Part shown: piece by piece, positions 10,070 to 19,404 of the stretch
Numbering within the stretch: position 1 is the first letter of the stretch
Layout of the letters: each line of letters opens with the position of its first letter
The notes under the pieces: model-generated
Told to the model about the DNA's origin: nothing
Seen by the model: only the letters and a program-made list of their open reading frames with translations
Database searches by the model: none
Translations under genes and position numbers: made by a program
DNA from: a virus
Length of the DNA: 57,990 nucleotides
Direction: 5' to 3' (one strand)
IMG/VR virus record: IMGVR_UViG_3300032093_000153
Coordinates: 1-57,990 of that record

Positions 10070-10415
10070 ATGTGGTGAATGTACTGCTTGCTGTTCTTGG
10101 TTAATTGGTGATGCTTTTGCTTGGGAATTTGGTGCAGGAAAGTCTTGTAAGTTTTTGGAATGTGATGGATGTGGAGTTCATAAGGCACGACCAGAACCTT
10201 GTAGGAACTATCAATGTGCTTGGAGTCAGCATTTACTTCCAGAAGAAATGAGACCAGATAAATGTAATGTATTAGTTTCTGTTGAAAAAAATCAAAATGG
10301 ACAATATCTCCGAATTTTACCAATAAATACTAAAGAATTAAATAATGAAGTTAAGAAATATCTTATAAATTGGAGTGAAAAAATGAACACTCCAATCATT
10401 TTTGTAGAACTTTAG
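10059..10415 (+). CDS. YkgJ-type Cys-cluster (Zn/Fe-chelating) protein
   Basis: 118 aa. The start at 10059 is preceded by AAGGAGG. The N-terminus CGECTACCSW plus later CKFLECDGCGVH and CRNYQC is the YkgJ/UPF0153 cysteine pattern, thought to bind zinc or an iron-sulfur cluster. It overlaps the previous gene by 11 nt. It might serve as a metal donor for the adjacent Fe(II) oxygenases, which is speculation. Confidence 0.7.
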   Translation: MFRECGECTACCSWLIGDAFAWEFGAGKSCKFLECDGCGVHKARPEPCRNYQCAWSQHLLPEEMRPDKCNVLVSVEKNQNGQYLRILPINTKELNNEVKKYLINWSEKMNTPIIFVEL

Positions 10416-10426
10416 CACTCCTAAAA

Positions 10427-11602
10427 ATGCCAACATTTTATAACTTTACAGAAAATGGAGTAGCATATTCTTTTGATGATGTTTTTATTCCTGCTGATTT
10501 TTTTAGGGAAGGAAATTTGTTTGTTTGGGGGTCAAATGCTAATGCTCAACTAGGAACTAATGATATTATCAATAAATCTACTCCAGTTACCACACTTACT
10601 GGAGGAGCAAATTGGAAACAAATAAGTTCTCGAAGTGGAAATACGGCAGCAATAAAAACTGATGGTACTCTATGGATTTGGGGAAATAATGCTACAGCAC
10701 AATTGGGAACTAATAGTACAACAAATGCATCCACTCCAGTCACCACATTTGTAGGAGGAACTGACTGGAAACAAGTAAGTACGGGATATAGTCATTGTGC
10801 GGCAATTAAAACTGATGGGACTTTATGGGTATGGGGAAACAATGCTCTGGTGCAACTCGGGATTAACGCAACAACTAATAGATCTACACCAGTTACAACA
10901 TTTGCTGGTGGAACAAATTGGAAACAAGTTTCTTGTGGCGCTAATTACACTGCAGCAATTAAAACTGATGGAACTTTATGGTCTTGGGGTGCTGCTGATA
11001 ATAGTGGAAGGATTGGAACTAATGATTTGATTAATAAATCCACTCCAGTTACAACATTTGCAGGAGGAACTAACTGGAAACAAGTAAGTGTCCGTGCTAC
11101 TCATACAGCAGCAGTAAAAACTGATGGAACTTTATGGTCTTGGGGATATAATACTTTTGGAAGATTGGGAAATAACACAACAACTCAAAGTCTTACTCCC
11201 GTTACAACATTTGCAGGAGGAACTAACTGGAAACAAGTGGATGTTGGCCATGTATATTGTACAGCAGTTAAAACTGATGGAACTTTATGGGGATGGGGTC
11301 CTAATACTTTTGGAGAATTGGGAAATAACACAACAACTCAAAGTCTTACTCCCGTTACAACATTTGCAGGAGGAACTAACTGGAAACAAGTTGCTTGCGG
11401 TGGTGCTTTTAATGCAGCAATCAAAACTGATGGAACTTTATGGACTTGGGGCAGCAATACCTCGGGGGCACAACTCGGAGTAAATGATACGACTAATAGA
11501 TTAACTCCAGTCACAACATTTGCTGGAGGAACAATCTGGAAAGAGGTATCTTGTGGATATTCAAACACAAGAGCAACAACATACATAGATTCTGTGATAT
11601 AA
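10427..11602 (+). CDS. RCC1-repeat protein, third copy
   Basis: 391 aa with seven blades (KTDGTLWxWG) and a short unrelated head (MPTFYNFTENGVAYS). It is close in DNA to the other two RCC1 genes. A direct repeat of about 70 bp between 11160 and 11370 covers adjacent blades. It sits inside the decoration cluster, which suggests that fibre tip and modifying enzymes travel together. Confidence 0.85.
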   Translation: MPTFYNFTENGVAYSFDDVFIPADFFREGNLFVWGSNANAQLGTNDIINKSTPVTTLTGGANWKQISSRSGNTAAIKTDGTLWIWGNNATAQLGTNSTTNASTPVTTFVGGTDWKQVSTGYSHCAAIKTDGTLWVWGNNALVQLGINATTNRSTPVTTFAGGTNWKQVSCGANYTAAIKTDGTLWSWGAADNSGRIGTNDLINKSTPVTTFAGGTNWKQVSVRATHTAAVKTDGTLWSWGYNTFGRLGNNTTTQSLTPVTTFAGGTNWKQVDVGHVYCTAVKTDGTLWGWGPNTFGELGNNTTTQSLTPVTTFAGGTNWKQVACGGAFNAAIKTDGTLWTWGSNTSGAQLGVNDTTNRLTPVTTFAGGTIWKEVSCGYSNTRATTYIDSVI

Positions 11603-11626
11603 TACATAATAAGAAAGCAATAAACT

Positions 11627-12409
11627 ATGAAGACATTGTATTTTCTTGGAGGACTTCCAAGAAGTGGTTCTACATTACTTGGGTCACTTCTTAATCAACA
11701 TCCAGAGATTTATGTATCTCCCACTTCTCCATTGGGTGATGTAGTTTCTGGTATTGAAAAAATATTCAACGAAGTAGATATTCAATTTACATTTGACCGA
11801 AAAGAAGTATCTTACAATGTTTATTCATCAGTTCTTGCTAACTTTTACAATCATATTCCAAAACCTATTATTTTAGATAAACATAGATTTTGGGGAAAGA
11901 ATCTTGATACGGTTCAAATGTTTCTTTCCAACAAACCTAAAATTATAGCAACATATCGTTCTATTCCAGAAGTTCTCACATCTTACATTTCTCTAATAGA
12001 AAGGTCAAAGCATCATAATAATTTTATTGATGAACATTTAAGAAAAGACAATCTTCCAATCACAAACAATAATCGTGCTGAATATATTTGGAGATATTAT
12101 GTTGCCCCTTCATACGAATCTATGATTTATGGCATCACTAAATATCCAGAGTGGGTTCATTTAGTAGAATATAATAATCTTGTAGAAAATCCAGAAGAAG
12201 AACTTAATAAAGTTTATGAGTTCTTAGAAATTCCATCTCATACAAATACTTTTCATAATATTGAAAATGCTTGTGGAGAACAAAAAGATGAAGAATGGGG
12301 TCTTAAAGGTCTTCACGATATTCGTCCAAATCTTTCTAAAATCTCACAAAATCCTATTGATATAATAGGGAAAGAAAATGTAAAAATTTATTCCAAATTT
12401 GATTTATGA
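11627..12409 (+). CDS. Sulfotransferase family protein
   Basis: 260 aa. The N-terminal GGLPRSGSTLLGSLLNQHP is the PAPS 5'-phosphosulfate-binding loop of sulfotransferases. IIATYRSIPEVLTSYISLIERS corresponds to the 3'-phosphate-binding Arg/Ser region. Family enzymes move sulfate from PAPS to a hydroxyl. It ends in an ATGA overlap with the next gene. A glycan or protein acceptor is inferred from neighbours. Confidence 0.8.
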   Translation: MKTLYFLGGLPRSGSTLLGSLLNQHPEIYVSPTSPLGDVVSGIEKIFNEVDIQFTFDRKEVSYNVYSSVLANFYNHIPKPIILDKHRFWGKNLDTVQMFLSNKPKIIATYRSIPEVLTSYISLIERSKHHNNFIDEHLRKDNLPITNNNRAEYIWRYYVAPSYESMIYGITKYPEWVHLVEYNNLVENPEEELNKVYEFLEIPSHTNTFHNIENACGEQKDEEWGLKGLHDIRPNLSKISQNPIDIIGKENVKIYSKFDL

Positions 12410-13101
12410 AGAAACAAATTGAAGTATTTCTAAGACATTGCTACACATCCAAAGTTAATCTTTCGGGAGAAAATCGTCCAGACTGGTGGGACAAAGAAAA
12501 GGTATTCCAAAACTTTAAGAATACTCTGAATCCAGAAACTACTAATTGTACAATCATCTTTGATGAATGTTATGGAAAGCAAGAAGATACTTTTCTCAAA
12601 GATGAGAGTGTAGTAAAGATTAATTGTGGAAAGGAAAGTTCTAGTTTTTGTAAGACACTAGAGTATATTCTTTCACAAGACTTTGATGATAACACAATCA
12701 TCTATTTTCTTGAGGATGACTATGTACATCGTCCAGAATGGGATATTGCTCTCATAGATGGATTTACTCTTCCTGTTCAGTATGTGACCTTGTATGACCA
12801 CGGAGACAAGTATCAGGAGATGTATATGGACTTTATGACCAAAGTTCTTGCGACGAAATACTCTCATTGGATGCCCACTCCTTCTACTACAAATACCTTT
12901 GCAGTTAAGTTTAAGACTCTCAAAGAAGACAAAGAGATCCATAAACATTTCTCAACTGGTTTTGAACCTTCTGCAGATCACGGTAAATTTTTAGAACTAC
13001 ATAAGAGAGGAAGAAATTTAATCTCAAGTATTCCTGGTTATTCTACACATTGTCATTCTGAATTTTTATCACCTTGTATTGATTGGGAAAATTATCTATG
13101 A
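12406..13101 (+). CDS. GT-A-type glycosyltransferase-like protein
   Basis: 231 aa with IIYFLEDDYVHRPEWD, an acidic (E/D)DD metal site around residue 105 as in GT2-like transferases, and a conserved-looking STTNTFAVKF. It is coupled by ATGA overlaps on both sides. Substrate unknown. Confidence 0.6.
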   Translation: MKKQIEVFLRHCYTSKVNLSGENRPDWWDKEKVFQNFKNTLNPETTNCTIIFDECYGKQEDTFLKDESVVKINCGKESSSFCKTLEYILSQDFDDNTIIYFLEDDYVHRPEWDIALIDGFTLPVQYVTLYDHGDKYQEMYMDFMTKVLATKYSHWMPTPSTTNTFAVKFKTLKEDKEIHKHFSTGFEPSADHGKFLELHKRGRNLISSIPGYSTHCHSEFLSPCIDWENYL

Positions 13102-13670
13102 AAGTGATTCAGATTGGATCAAATAAAGGTGATGATGATTTATCAGATTATCTTAAAAAAAATCATAAGGAATTGGAATTTGGTCTTTTCGTGGAAGCAA
13201 ACCCACTTCATATTGGCAATCTAAAGAATTGTTATTCTCAATATAAAAATGTTATAACAGAAAATATTGCAATCAAAATTCCTTCATATCAAGAGAATAC
13301 ATTAAAACTTTATTATCATCAAAATGATGGTCCCATGTACCATGTTGCCTCTTGTAATAAATCTCATATTGAAATTTACTATCCAACTGAAGGAATTAAA
13401 TATTTTGAAGTTCCTTGTGTAACTTTAGATGATTTATTTGAAAGATATCAAATCAAAGATTTGGATTGGTTATTGTTAGATATTGAAGGAATTGATTCTG
13501 AAATTTTATTAACTACAGAATGGGATAAGTATAATATTCAAAGAATTGAATATGAAAAATTACATTTAGGAAATAATAAAGATGAAATAGAAAGTATATT
13601 TAAAAATCTTGGATATAAAAAAACAAATTCTTTACACAATTATGACGATGCTTGGGAGAAAGTAAAATGA
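13098..13670 (+). CDS. FkbM-family methyltransferase
   Basis: 190 aa from ATG 13098, which overlaps the previous stop. MKVIQIGSNKGDDDL is the SAM-binding glycine loop, FVEANP motif II, and CVTLDDLFERYQIKDLDWLLLDIEG is the FkbM hallmark (IDxEG-like). It probably O-methylates a sugar or similar hydroxyl; the substrate is inferred only from context. Confidence 0.8.
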   Translation: MKVIQIGSNKGDDDLSDYLKKNHKELEFGLFVEANPLHIGNLKNCYSQYKNVITENIAIKIPSYQENTLKLYYHQNDGPMYHVASCNKSHIEIYYPTEGIKYFEVPCVTLDDLFERYQIKDLDWLLLDIEGIDSEILLTTEWDKYNIQRIEYEKLHLGNNKDEIESIFKNLGYKKTNSLHNYDDAWEKVK

Positions 13671-15199
13671 AAGTTACACTATACGCAATTGCAAAGAACG
13701 AAGAAAAAAATGTTTCAAAATTTATTGAAACTTCAAAGAAATTTGATGATGTAGTTGTAGTTGATACTGGAAGCACAGACAATACAATCCAACTACTCAA
13801 AGATGCTGGCATTAAAGTCTATGAGCATCCACAAACAAGAGATGAGTTTGATTTTTCAGTTGCAAGAAATCAAGCATTATCTTATGTGGAAACTGATTGG
13901 GCATTTTCTCTTGACTTCAATGAAGACTTGGATGAATACTTTTCAGAAGGTCTTCATGTAATCTCTGGAGAATTTACATCATTTAAGCATCAAAGATATG
14001 ATAAAGTAGAAGACCAAGAACCAACTTTGGGACAAGTATCTCATGTTAGATTTCATAGAACTAAAAATTATACTTGGACTAATGCTGTTCATGAAACACC
14101 TATGTTTCTCCCAACAGAAGATTTTTTAAATGAGTCAAGTGTAGATACTACAATAAAAATCATAAAAAATATCCAACCAAGTATAGACAAGCAACTTTTT
14201 TATCTTTCAATTTGTGAAAGAGAATATCAAAAAAATCTAGAAAATACTTATTATCTTTGGTTTATTTTTAAGCATTATTTTGAAGTTAAAAATTTCCAAA
14301 AAGCACTAGAACTTGGTCAAGAATATCTTAATATTTCTAAAGCATACTTTGATCCTATGAGGATTGATGTGTTTATTATGACTAGTGTTGCTTTACTTCA
14401 ATTAAAAAATATAACAATGGCATCAAATTATGCATTTCATGCAGTAAGTGAAGCAATGAATATTGGTGGAAATTATATGGGTAAAGCATTTACTCATCTT
14501 CTTGAAATTGGAAACCTTGTAAGAAATCCAAATATTATTGTTTTTGCCTCTGCATTTGCTGAAGAGACAAAATCACTTAAAGAAAGAACTGATGCAATTG
14601 ATAGACTTTTTCTTACTAATCTTGATGACATCCCAGCAACTGCTTGGGCAGGACATAGAAATTTTGCGGAATGGTTGGTGAGATTCTTAAATCCAAAGGT
14701 TGTTGTTGATCTTGGTGTTGATTATGGATATTCCACATTCTCATTTGCACTTCCAAGAATTGGTCATGTTTATGGAATTGATAATTTTGTTGGAGATGAC
14801 TATATTGGAATTGATGACCAAAGATTGAAGTATAATTTTGTTACTATGAAGAGAGAAAAACTCCATCTTCAAGATTATATGACTTTCATTGAAGGAACTT
14901 TTGATGAAATAGCAAAAACTTGGGATAAAAAAATTGATATTCTTCACATTGATGGAAGTCACCATTACGAAGATGTTAAAAATGATTTTGAAACTTGGAG
15001 TAAGTTTGTTTCTGATGATGGAATTATTTTACTTCACGATACTTGTATAGAAAATGCTTTTGGTAATGAATATGGTGTTAAAAAGTTTTTTGATGAAGTA
15101 GACTTACCCAAATTCACATTTACTCATTGTTATGGTCTTGGAGTGGTTTGTAAAAATCCAGTTATCTTAGAACAAATCAAAAATAATTTTTCACTATGA
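13667..15199 (+). CDS. GT2 glycosyltransferase fused to a class I methyltransferase
   Basis: 510 aa from ATG 13667 (ATGA overlap). Residues 1-150 are a GT2 TupA/WaaE-like domain: LYAIAKNEEKNV, VVVDTGSTDNT, DWAFSLDFNEDL. A TPR-like helical middle follows. Residues ~340-505 are a Methyltransf_24/CmcI-like domain with VVVDLGVDYGYSTFSFA, IDILHIDGSHHYEDVKNDF and GIILLHDT. A two-activity fusion acting on one glycan is inferred. Confidence 0.75.
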   Translation: MKVTLYAIAKNEEKNVSKFIETSKKFDDVVVVDTGSTDNTIQLLKDAGIKVYEHPQTRDEFDFSVARNQALSYVETDWAFSLDFNEDLDEYFSEGLHVISGEFTSFKHQRYDKVEDQEPTLGQVSHVRFHRTKNYTWTNAVHETPMFLPTEDFLNESSVDTTIKIIKNIQPSIDKQLFYLSICEREYQKNLENTYYLWFIFKHYFEVKNFQKALELGQEYLNISKAYFDPMRIDVFIMTSVALLQLKNITMASNYAFHAVSEAMNIGGNYMGKAFTHLLEIGNLVRNPNIIVFASAFAEETKSLKERTDAIDRLFLTNLDDIPATAWAGHRNFAEWLVRFLNPKVVVDLGVDYGYSTFSFALPRIGHVYGIDNFVGDDYIGIDDQRLKYNFVTMKREKLHLQDYMTFIEGTFDEIAKTWDKKIDILHIDGSHHYEDVKNDFETWSKFVSDDGIILLHDTCIENAFGNEYGVKKFFDEVDLPKFTFTHCYGLGVVCKNPVILEQIKNNFSL

Positions 15200-15552
15200 A
15201 AATAATGATTCCCGTTTCTGTGGGGGAACTAATTGATAAGATTACTATTCTTGAGATTAAGTCATTATTTACAAATGATAAGTATGTAAGTAAAGAGTTG
15301 AATGAATTGAATCAAATTAAATCAACTCTCACACAATATACTTTAGATTATGAAGTTCAATTAAAAAAAGTAAATGAAAAACTTTGGAAAATTGAAGATA
15401 AGATAAGAGAAAAAGAAAAACTTCAGGAGTTTGATGATGAATTTATTGAACTTGCGAGAGGTGTATATATAAAGAATGATGAACGAGCAAGAATTAAAAG
15501 AGAAATTAATATTCTTTGCAATTCTGATTATCAAGAAGTAAAAATTTATTGA
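15196..15552 (+). CDS. DUF6165-like protein
   Basis: 118 aa beginning MKIMIPVSVGELIDKITILEIK, the signature start of DUF6165 proteins, which occur in bacterial polysaccharide clusters next to TPR/glycosyltransferase genes. The remainder is helical coiled coil. Biochemical role unknown. Confidence 0.65.
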   Translation: MKIMIPVSVGELIDKITILEIKSLFTNDKYVSKELNELNQIKSTLTQYTLDYEVQLKKVNEKLWKIEDKIREKEKLQEFDDEFIELARGVYIKNDERARIKREINILCNSDYQEVKIY

Positions 15553-15557
15553 ATTTT

Positions 15558-16532
15558 ATGAATAACTTTGTTAAACTCGCACTAGAAAATGGTGGGATAA
15601 TAAAACCTTTAATATTTGATTCAAAGGATTTTACTGGTCCTTCTTTAAATAATCCTTCTATTTTAATTTTAAATGAAAAAATAATAGTTAATATTAGAAA
15701 TGTTAATTATACTTTATATCATTCGGAATTGGATAGGTTTGAGCATATCTGGGGTCCCTTAACATATGTTCACCCTGAAGATGATATGCATCTTAGAACT
15801 TGGAATTATATTGCACAACTAGATGATGATTTAAATGTAGAATACTATTCAAAAGTAGATACTTCCAAATTTCCAGATCAAGAACTTTGGGAATTTGTTG
15901 GTCTTGAAGATGGTCGTTTGGTAAATTGGGAAGATAAAATTTACTTATGTGGTGTCAGAAGAGACACAACACCTAATGGTGTTGGGAGAATGGAAATGTG
16001 CGAACTTGAATTTGATGATGAATCTGTAAGGGAGGTATCAAGATACCGAATTCCAGGACCACCACCAGACGATGAATATTGTATGAAAAATTGCACTCCA
16101 ATAGAAGGAAAACCATTTCATTTAATTAAGTGGACGAATCCAACTTGTATTATGAAATTTGACCCAAATGGAGGTGAAACAATAGTCCAAGAAACTACTT
16201 CTTATGTTCCTGGATATAATGATATGAGAGGTGGTTCTCAAGTTATTAAATACAAAGATGGATATTTAACGATAATTCACGAAACTGATTTATATGATTC
16301 GGTTCAAGGTAGGAAGAACGGAACATATAGGCATAGATTTGTATATTGGAATCATGATTTTACAGAACAAAAATTTTCTAAATTATTTTCTTTCTTAAAC
16401 ATGAAAATAGAATTTTGCTGTGGTTTGACAAAATATAAAAATGATTACCTAATTACATTTGGTGCATCAGATAATGCTGCATATATTTTAAAAATTTCTG
16501 AGTCTTTTCTGGAGGATTTTATCAATGAATGA
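15558..16532 (+). CDS. GH130-like five-bladed propeller protein
   Basis: 324 aa from ATG 15558 (a TTG at 15549 overlapping the previous stop is an alternative). Motifs GPSLNNPSILIL, WEFVGLEDGRLVNW, KNCTPIEGKPFHLIKWTNPT and YNDMRGGSQVIKYKDGYL follow the GH130/beta-fructosidase-like propeller pattern used by mannoside phosphorylases. An enzymatic role is uncertain because the catalytic acid could not be placed. Confidence 0.6.
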   Translation: MNNFVKLALENGGIIKPLIFDSKDFTGPSLNNPSILILNEKIIVNIRNVNYTLYHSELDRFEHIWGPLTYVHPEDDMHLRTWNYIAQLDDDLNVEYYSKVDTSKFPDQELWEFVGLEDGRLVNWEDKIYLCGVRRDTTPNGVGRMEMCELEFDDESVREVSRYRIPGPPPDDEYCMKNCTPIEGKPFHLIKWTNPTCIMKFDPNGGETIVQETTSYVPGYNDMRGGSQVIKYKDGYLTIIHETDLYDSVQGRKNGTYRHRFVYWNHDFTEQKFSKLFSFLNMKIEFCCGLTKYKNDYLITFGASDNAAYILKISESFLEDFINE

Positions 16533-18411
16533 ACTAATTGATTTTTGTTTGGATACAGAAAATCCTGAAAAAAATTATAAACTAGCTCAGTGGTATGAGA
16601 AGCAAAATCATACCGCATCAGCACACGTTTATTATTTTAGAGCAGCAGAAAGGACAGAGAATAAAAATTTTGCATATACTTCACTTCTTCGTTCTTCCGT
16701 TTGCTATAAAAGTCAAGGAAAACGAGATGCAACTGAAAAATTATTAATTCATGCTGCTTTATCTTTTCTGACAGAAAGACCAGAGGCATACTATTTTCTT
16801 TCTTTGTTTTATGAAAGAAAAGAAGAATGGGACCAATGTTATTTGTATGCAGACTTTGGATTGAAATGTTATGAAAATGAGGTTGAATCAATAGATTTGC
16901 CAGAATATCAAGGAAAGTACGCACTTATTTACCAAAAAGCACTTGCCTCCTGGTGGTGGGGAAGAGGTGAAGAAAGTAAAAAACTTTTTCAGTTACTTAA
17001 AGATGAATATTGGAATGTGATGAACAGTGATTATAAAAATCTTGTTAATGAAAAATTATTTACTTTTTTTAAGCAAGAAAGTGCAAAATACTCCAAGGAA
17101 GTAATAAACGTTGATAATGCAATTTTAGAAAAATATACTCTTGAAAATAAAGATTTGAAGGTCAGTAATAATGAAGAAGTCGTGGAACCAAATACAATAA
17201 GAAAAAAAATAGGTTTTGATGTTGGAGCATGTGTTGGTGAAACAATCTCTAAATTTGATGGGTTTGATAAAATCTATGCATTTGAACCAGCTCCTCATGT
17301 ATTTAATATTCTTGTTGAAAATCATAAAAATGATCCAAGAATTGAATTTTATGAGATGGCAATATCTGATGAAGATGGAGTAAAATCTCTAAAGTATCAT
17401 GACAATTATGGTTATTCTTCATTTTTAGAAATTGATAAAGAAGGAGAATTTGCAAAAAAATGTCAAGAGTTTGATCCAGGTTTTGATAATATCGTATCAA
17501 TAATTGATGTCCAAACGAAAAGGATTGATACTTTTATGCAAGAAAATTGCATTGAACATATAGATTTTCTCAAAATAGATACACAAGGAAATGATTTAAA
17601 TGTAATTAAATCTCTTGGTAAAATGATTGATAAAGTTGATACTATAGAGTTGGAAGTTCAGATTAAACCTTTGTATAAAAATTCAAGTTCTAAAGAAGAA
17701 ATTGTAGATTTTATGCAAAAGAATAATTTTAATCTCATATCAGAAGAAGCAAATAATTTTTTACTAAAAGATTATGAAGAACGACTAACTTTTAAACAAA
17801 AAAAAGATAAATCTTGTTTTTCTATTAATGAATATAAAAAATCAACTTCTTGGATTGTAGATAATTTTTATAATAACCCTGATGAGATTCGTAAATTTGC
17901 TTTGGAACAAGAATTTGGAGATGAAAGTGTAATTACTGGATTTGTTGGAAGAAGAACATTTAATCAATTTTTATTTCCCGGATTAAAAGAAGCATTTGAA
18001 TCTGTGATGGGTAAAAAAATCACAAAGTGGGAAGAACACGGAATGAATGGAAGATTCCAAATCTGTTGGTCTGGGGAAAGATTAGTCTATCACTGTGATA
18101 GTCAAAGATGGGGAGGTATGATTTATCTCACACCCAATGCTCCATTTCAATGTGGAACTACATTATATGCTGATAAGAAAAATAGAGCAAGAACTTATTA
18201 TGACCAAGGATGGGATGAATATTGGGCTAATACCCCAGGAGATTGTCATTTAGACAGAACACCATTTGAACCTGTAGATGTATTTGGAAATGTATATAAT
18301 CGTCTTGTAATTTTTGATGCAAGTTGTATTCATTCTGCTTCAGAATACTTTGGAACTAATAAGGAAAATGCAAGACTATGGCAAATGTTCTTCTTTGATA
18401 CGGAGGATTGA
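16525..18411 (+). CDS. Three-domain protein: TPR, FkbM methyltransferase and 2OG-oxygenase-like
   Basis: 628 aa. Residues 1-190 are TPR-like (ACKLAQWYEKQN-type helices, YFLSLFYERK). Residues ~225-410 are FkbM-like: KKIGFDVGACVGET, YAFEPAP, KRIDTFMQENCIEHIDFLKIDTQGND. Residues ~425-625 contain VYHCDSQRWGGMIYLTP (H-x-D metal pair), then FDASCIHSASEYFG (second His) and ARLWQMFFF (Arg), the 2OG-Fe(II)/DUF6445-like pattern. One polypeptide may therefore hydroxylate and methylate the same target. RBS GGAGG overlaps the previous gene. Confidence 0.75.
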   Translation: MNELIDFCLDTENPEKNYKLAQWYEKQNHTASAHVYYFRAAERTENKNFAYTSLLRSSVCYKSQGKRDATEKLLIHAALSFLTERPEAYYFLSLFYERKEEWDQCYLYADFGLKCYENEVESIDLPEYQGKYALIYQKALASWWWGRGEESKKLFQLLKDEYWNVMNSDYKNLVNEKLFTFFKQESAKYSKEVINVDNAILEKYTLENKDLKVSNNEEVVEPNTIRKKIGFDVGACVGETISKFDGFDKIYAFEPAPHVFNILVENHKNDPRIEFYEMAISDEDGVKSLKYHDNYGYSSFLEIDKEGEFAKKCQEFDPGFDNIVSIIDVQTKRIDTFMQENCIEHIDFLKIDTQGNDLNVIKSLGKMIDKVDTIELEVQIKPLYKNSSSKEEIVDFMQKNNFNLISEEANNFLLKDYEERLTFKQKKDKSCFSINEYKKSTSWIVDNFYNNPDEIRKFALEQEFGDESVITGFVGRRTFNQFLFPGLKEAFESVMGKKITKWEEHGMNGRFQICWSGERLVYHCDSQRWGGMIYLTPNAPFQCGTTLYADKKNRARTYYDQGWDEYWANTPGDCHLDRTPFEPVDVFGNVYNRLVIFDASCIHSASEYFGTNKENARLWQMFFFDTED

Positions 18412-18413
18412 TA

Positions 18414-19184
18414 ATGAACGAAAAATTAATAAATTTTCCCCCAGTTTATTATATTTCTTTAAGTGATTCTACCGACAGACAACAATCATTTGAAAATCAA
18501 TTTATTTTAAATGGAATTGAAAATGTAAAAATGATTGAAGCATATGATGGTAGGAAAGAAGATTATAGGAATAAACCCGATATTGTTGATGGTCTTCATT
18601 TTGAGTCTATGGATTCTGGTGCAATTGCTGCTACAATTTCCCATTTAAAAGCAATATCAGAGTGGTATTATAATTCAGATTCTGATTATGCAATCTTTTT
18701 TGAAGATGATATGGCAATAGAATCTATAAATTATTGGAATTTCAATTGGCAAGAATTTGCTAAAGAATTACCAAAAGATTGGAATGTAATTCAATTATCA
18801 TTAATTAAATCAGAGATTCAAGAAAGTGATATGAAATTGAATCATAGAAATTGGGATATAAATTGGTCTGCAGGAAGTTATTTAATTAAAAAAACTTATG
18901 CTAAAAAATTAATAGATTTATATTTTAATAATGAAAAATATTTTTTAAAAGTTGAATATAATGAGGAAACAATTCCTTATATAGAAACTATTTTGTTTTC
19001 TCCTGCAGTTAAAAATGCATATACAATTCCCTTATTTTATGAAAATATAAATTTTGCTTCAACTTTTTACCCACATTTTATTCAATCAACTCATAAAGGA
19101 ACTCAAATTGACTCTTCAAATTATGTTCGTTATTGGTGGAAAATAAAAGGGAAAGAATTATCTTTAAATGATTTAAAGTTATAA
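18414..19184 (+). CDS. GT25-family glycosyltransferase
   Basis: 256 aa from ATG 18414 with GGAGG 10 nt upstream. VYYISLSDSTDRQQSFENQ, IEAYDGR, GAIAATISHLKAI and DYAIFFEDDMAI (EDD metal site) are the GT25 (LPS-biosynthesis/procollagen galactosyltransferase) pattern. GT25 enzymes can glycosylate hydroxylated collagen, and a collagen-like fibre plus oxygenase genes lie in the same cluster, an attractive but unproven link. Last gene of the cluster. Confidence 0.75.
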   Translation: MNEKLINFPPVYYISLSDSTDRQQSFENQFILNGIENVKMIEAYDGRKEDYRNKPDIVDGLHFESMDSGAIAATISHLKAISEWYYNSDSDYAIFFEDDMAIESINYWNFNWQEFAKELPKDWNVIQLSLIKSEIQESDMKLNHRNWDINWSAGSYLIKKTYAKKLIDLYFNNEKYFLKVEYNEETIPYIETILFSPAVKNAYTIPLFYENINFASTFYPHFIQSTHKGTQIDSSNYVRYWWKIKGKELSLNDLKL

Positions 19185-19240
19185 TTTATCTTCAAACCTA
19201 ACAGAGTGATTTTAGTTAGATTTTTATGTCTTGTCAACAC

Positions 19241-19269
19241 TTGACACTCAAAAGTTGTTGATGTATGAT
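19241..19269 (+). promoter_or_regulatory. Sigma70 promoter TTGACA-17-TATGAT
   Basis: TTGACA at 19241-19246 and TATGAT at 19264-19269 with a 17-nt spacer, in the 220-bp gap after the decoration cluster. TTGTCAA/TTGACA halves form an inverted repeat around the -35. Confidence 0.7.
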
Positions 19270-19336
19270 AAAAAGGTCTTCGCAACTTTGTATCTTTGAG
19301 TTGCAAGACCCGTCCTGTGGTGGGGACGGATTTCAA

Positions 19337-19380
19337 GGTGGAACAACGGGGGTCTCTGACCCCTTTTTTTCTGTTATGAT
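19337..19380 (+). promoter_or_regulatory. Box-type promoter variant upstream of VWA gene
   Basis: GGTGGAACAAC lies exactly 38 nt before TATGAT (19375-19380), the same spacing as the ACTGGCACAAG promoter module found repeatedly downstream. The terminator stem lies between the two, as in other copies. Confidence 0.45.
19348..19370 (+). terminator. Rho-independent terminator
   Basis: GGGGTC-tct-GACCCC stem followed by seven T residues. It would end transcripts from the upstream promoter or cluster before the VWA gene. Confidence 0.85.
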
Positions 19381-19404
19381 GAACGGAGTTCAAAAGCAAA
19401 CCAG

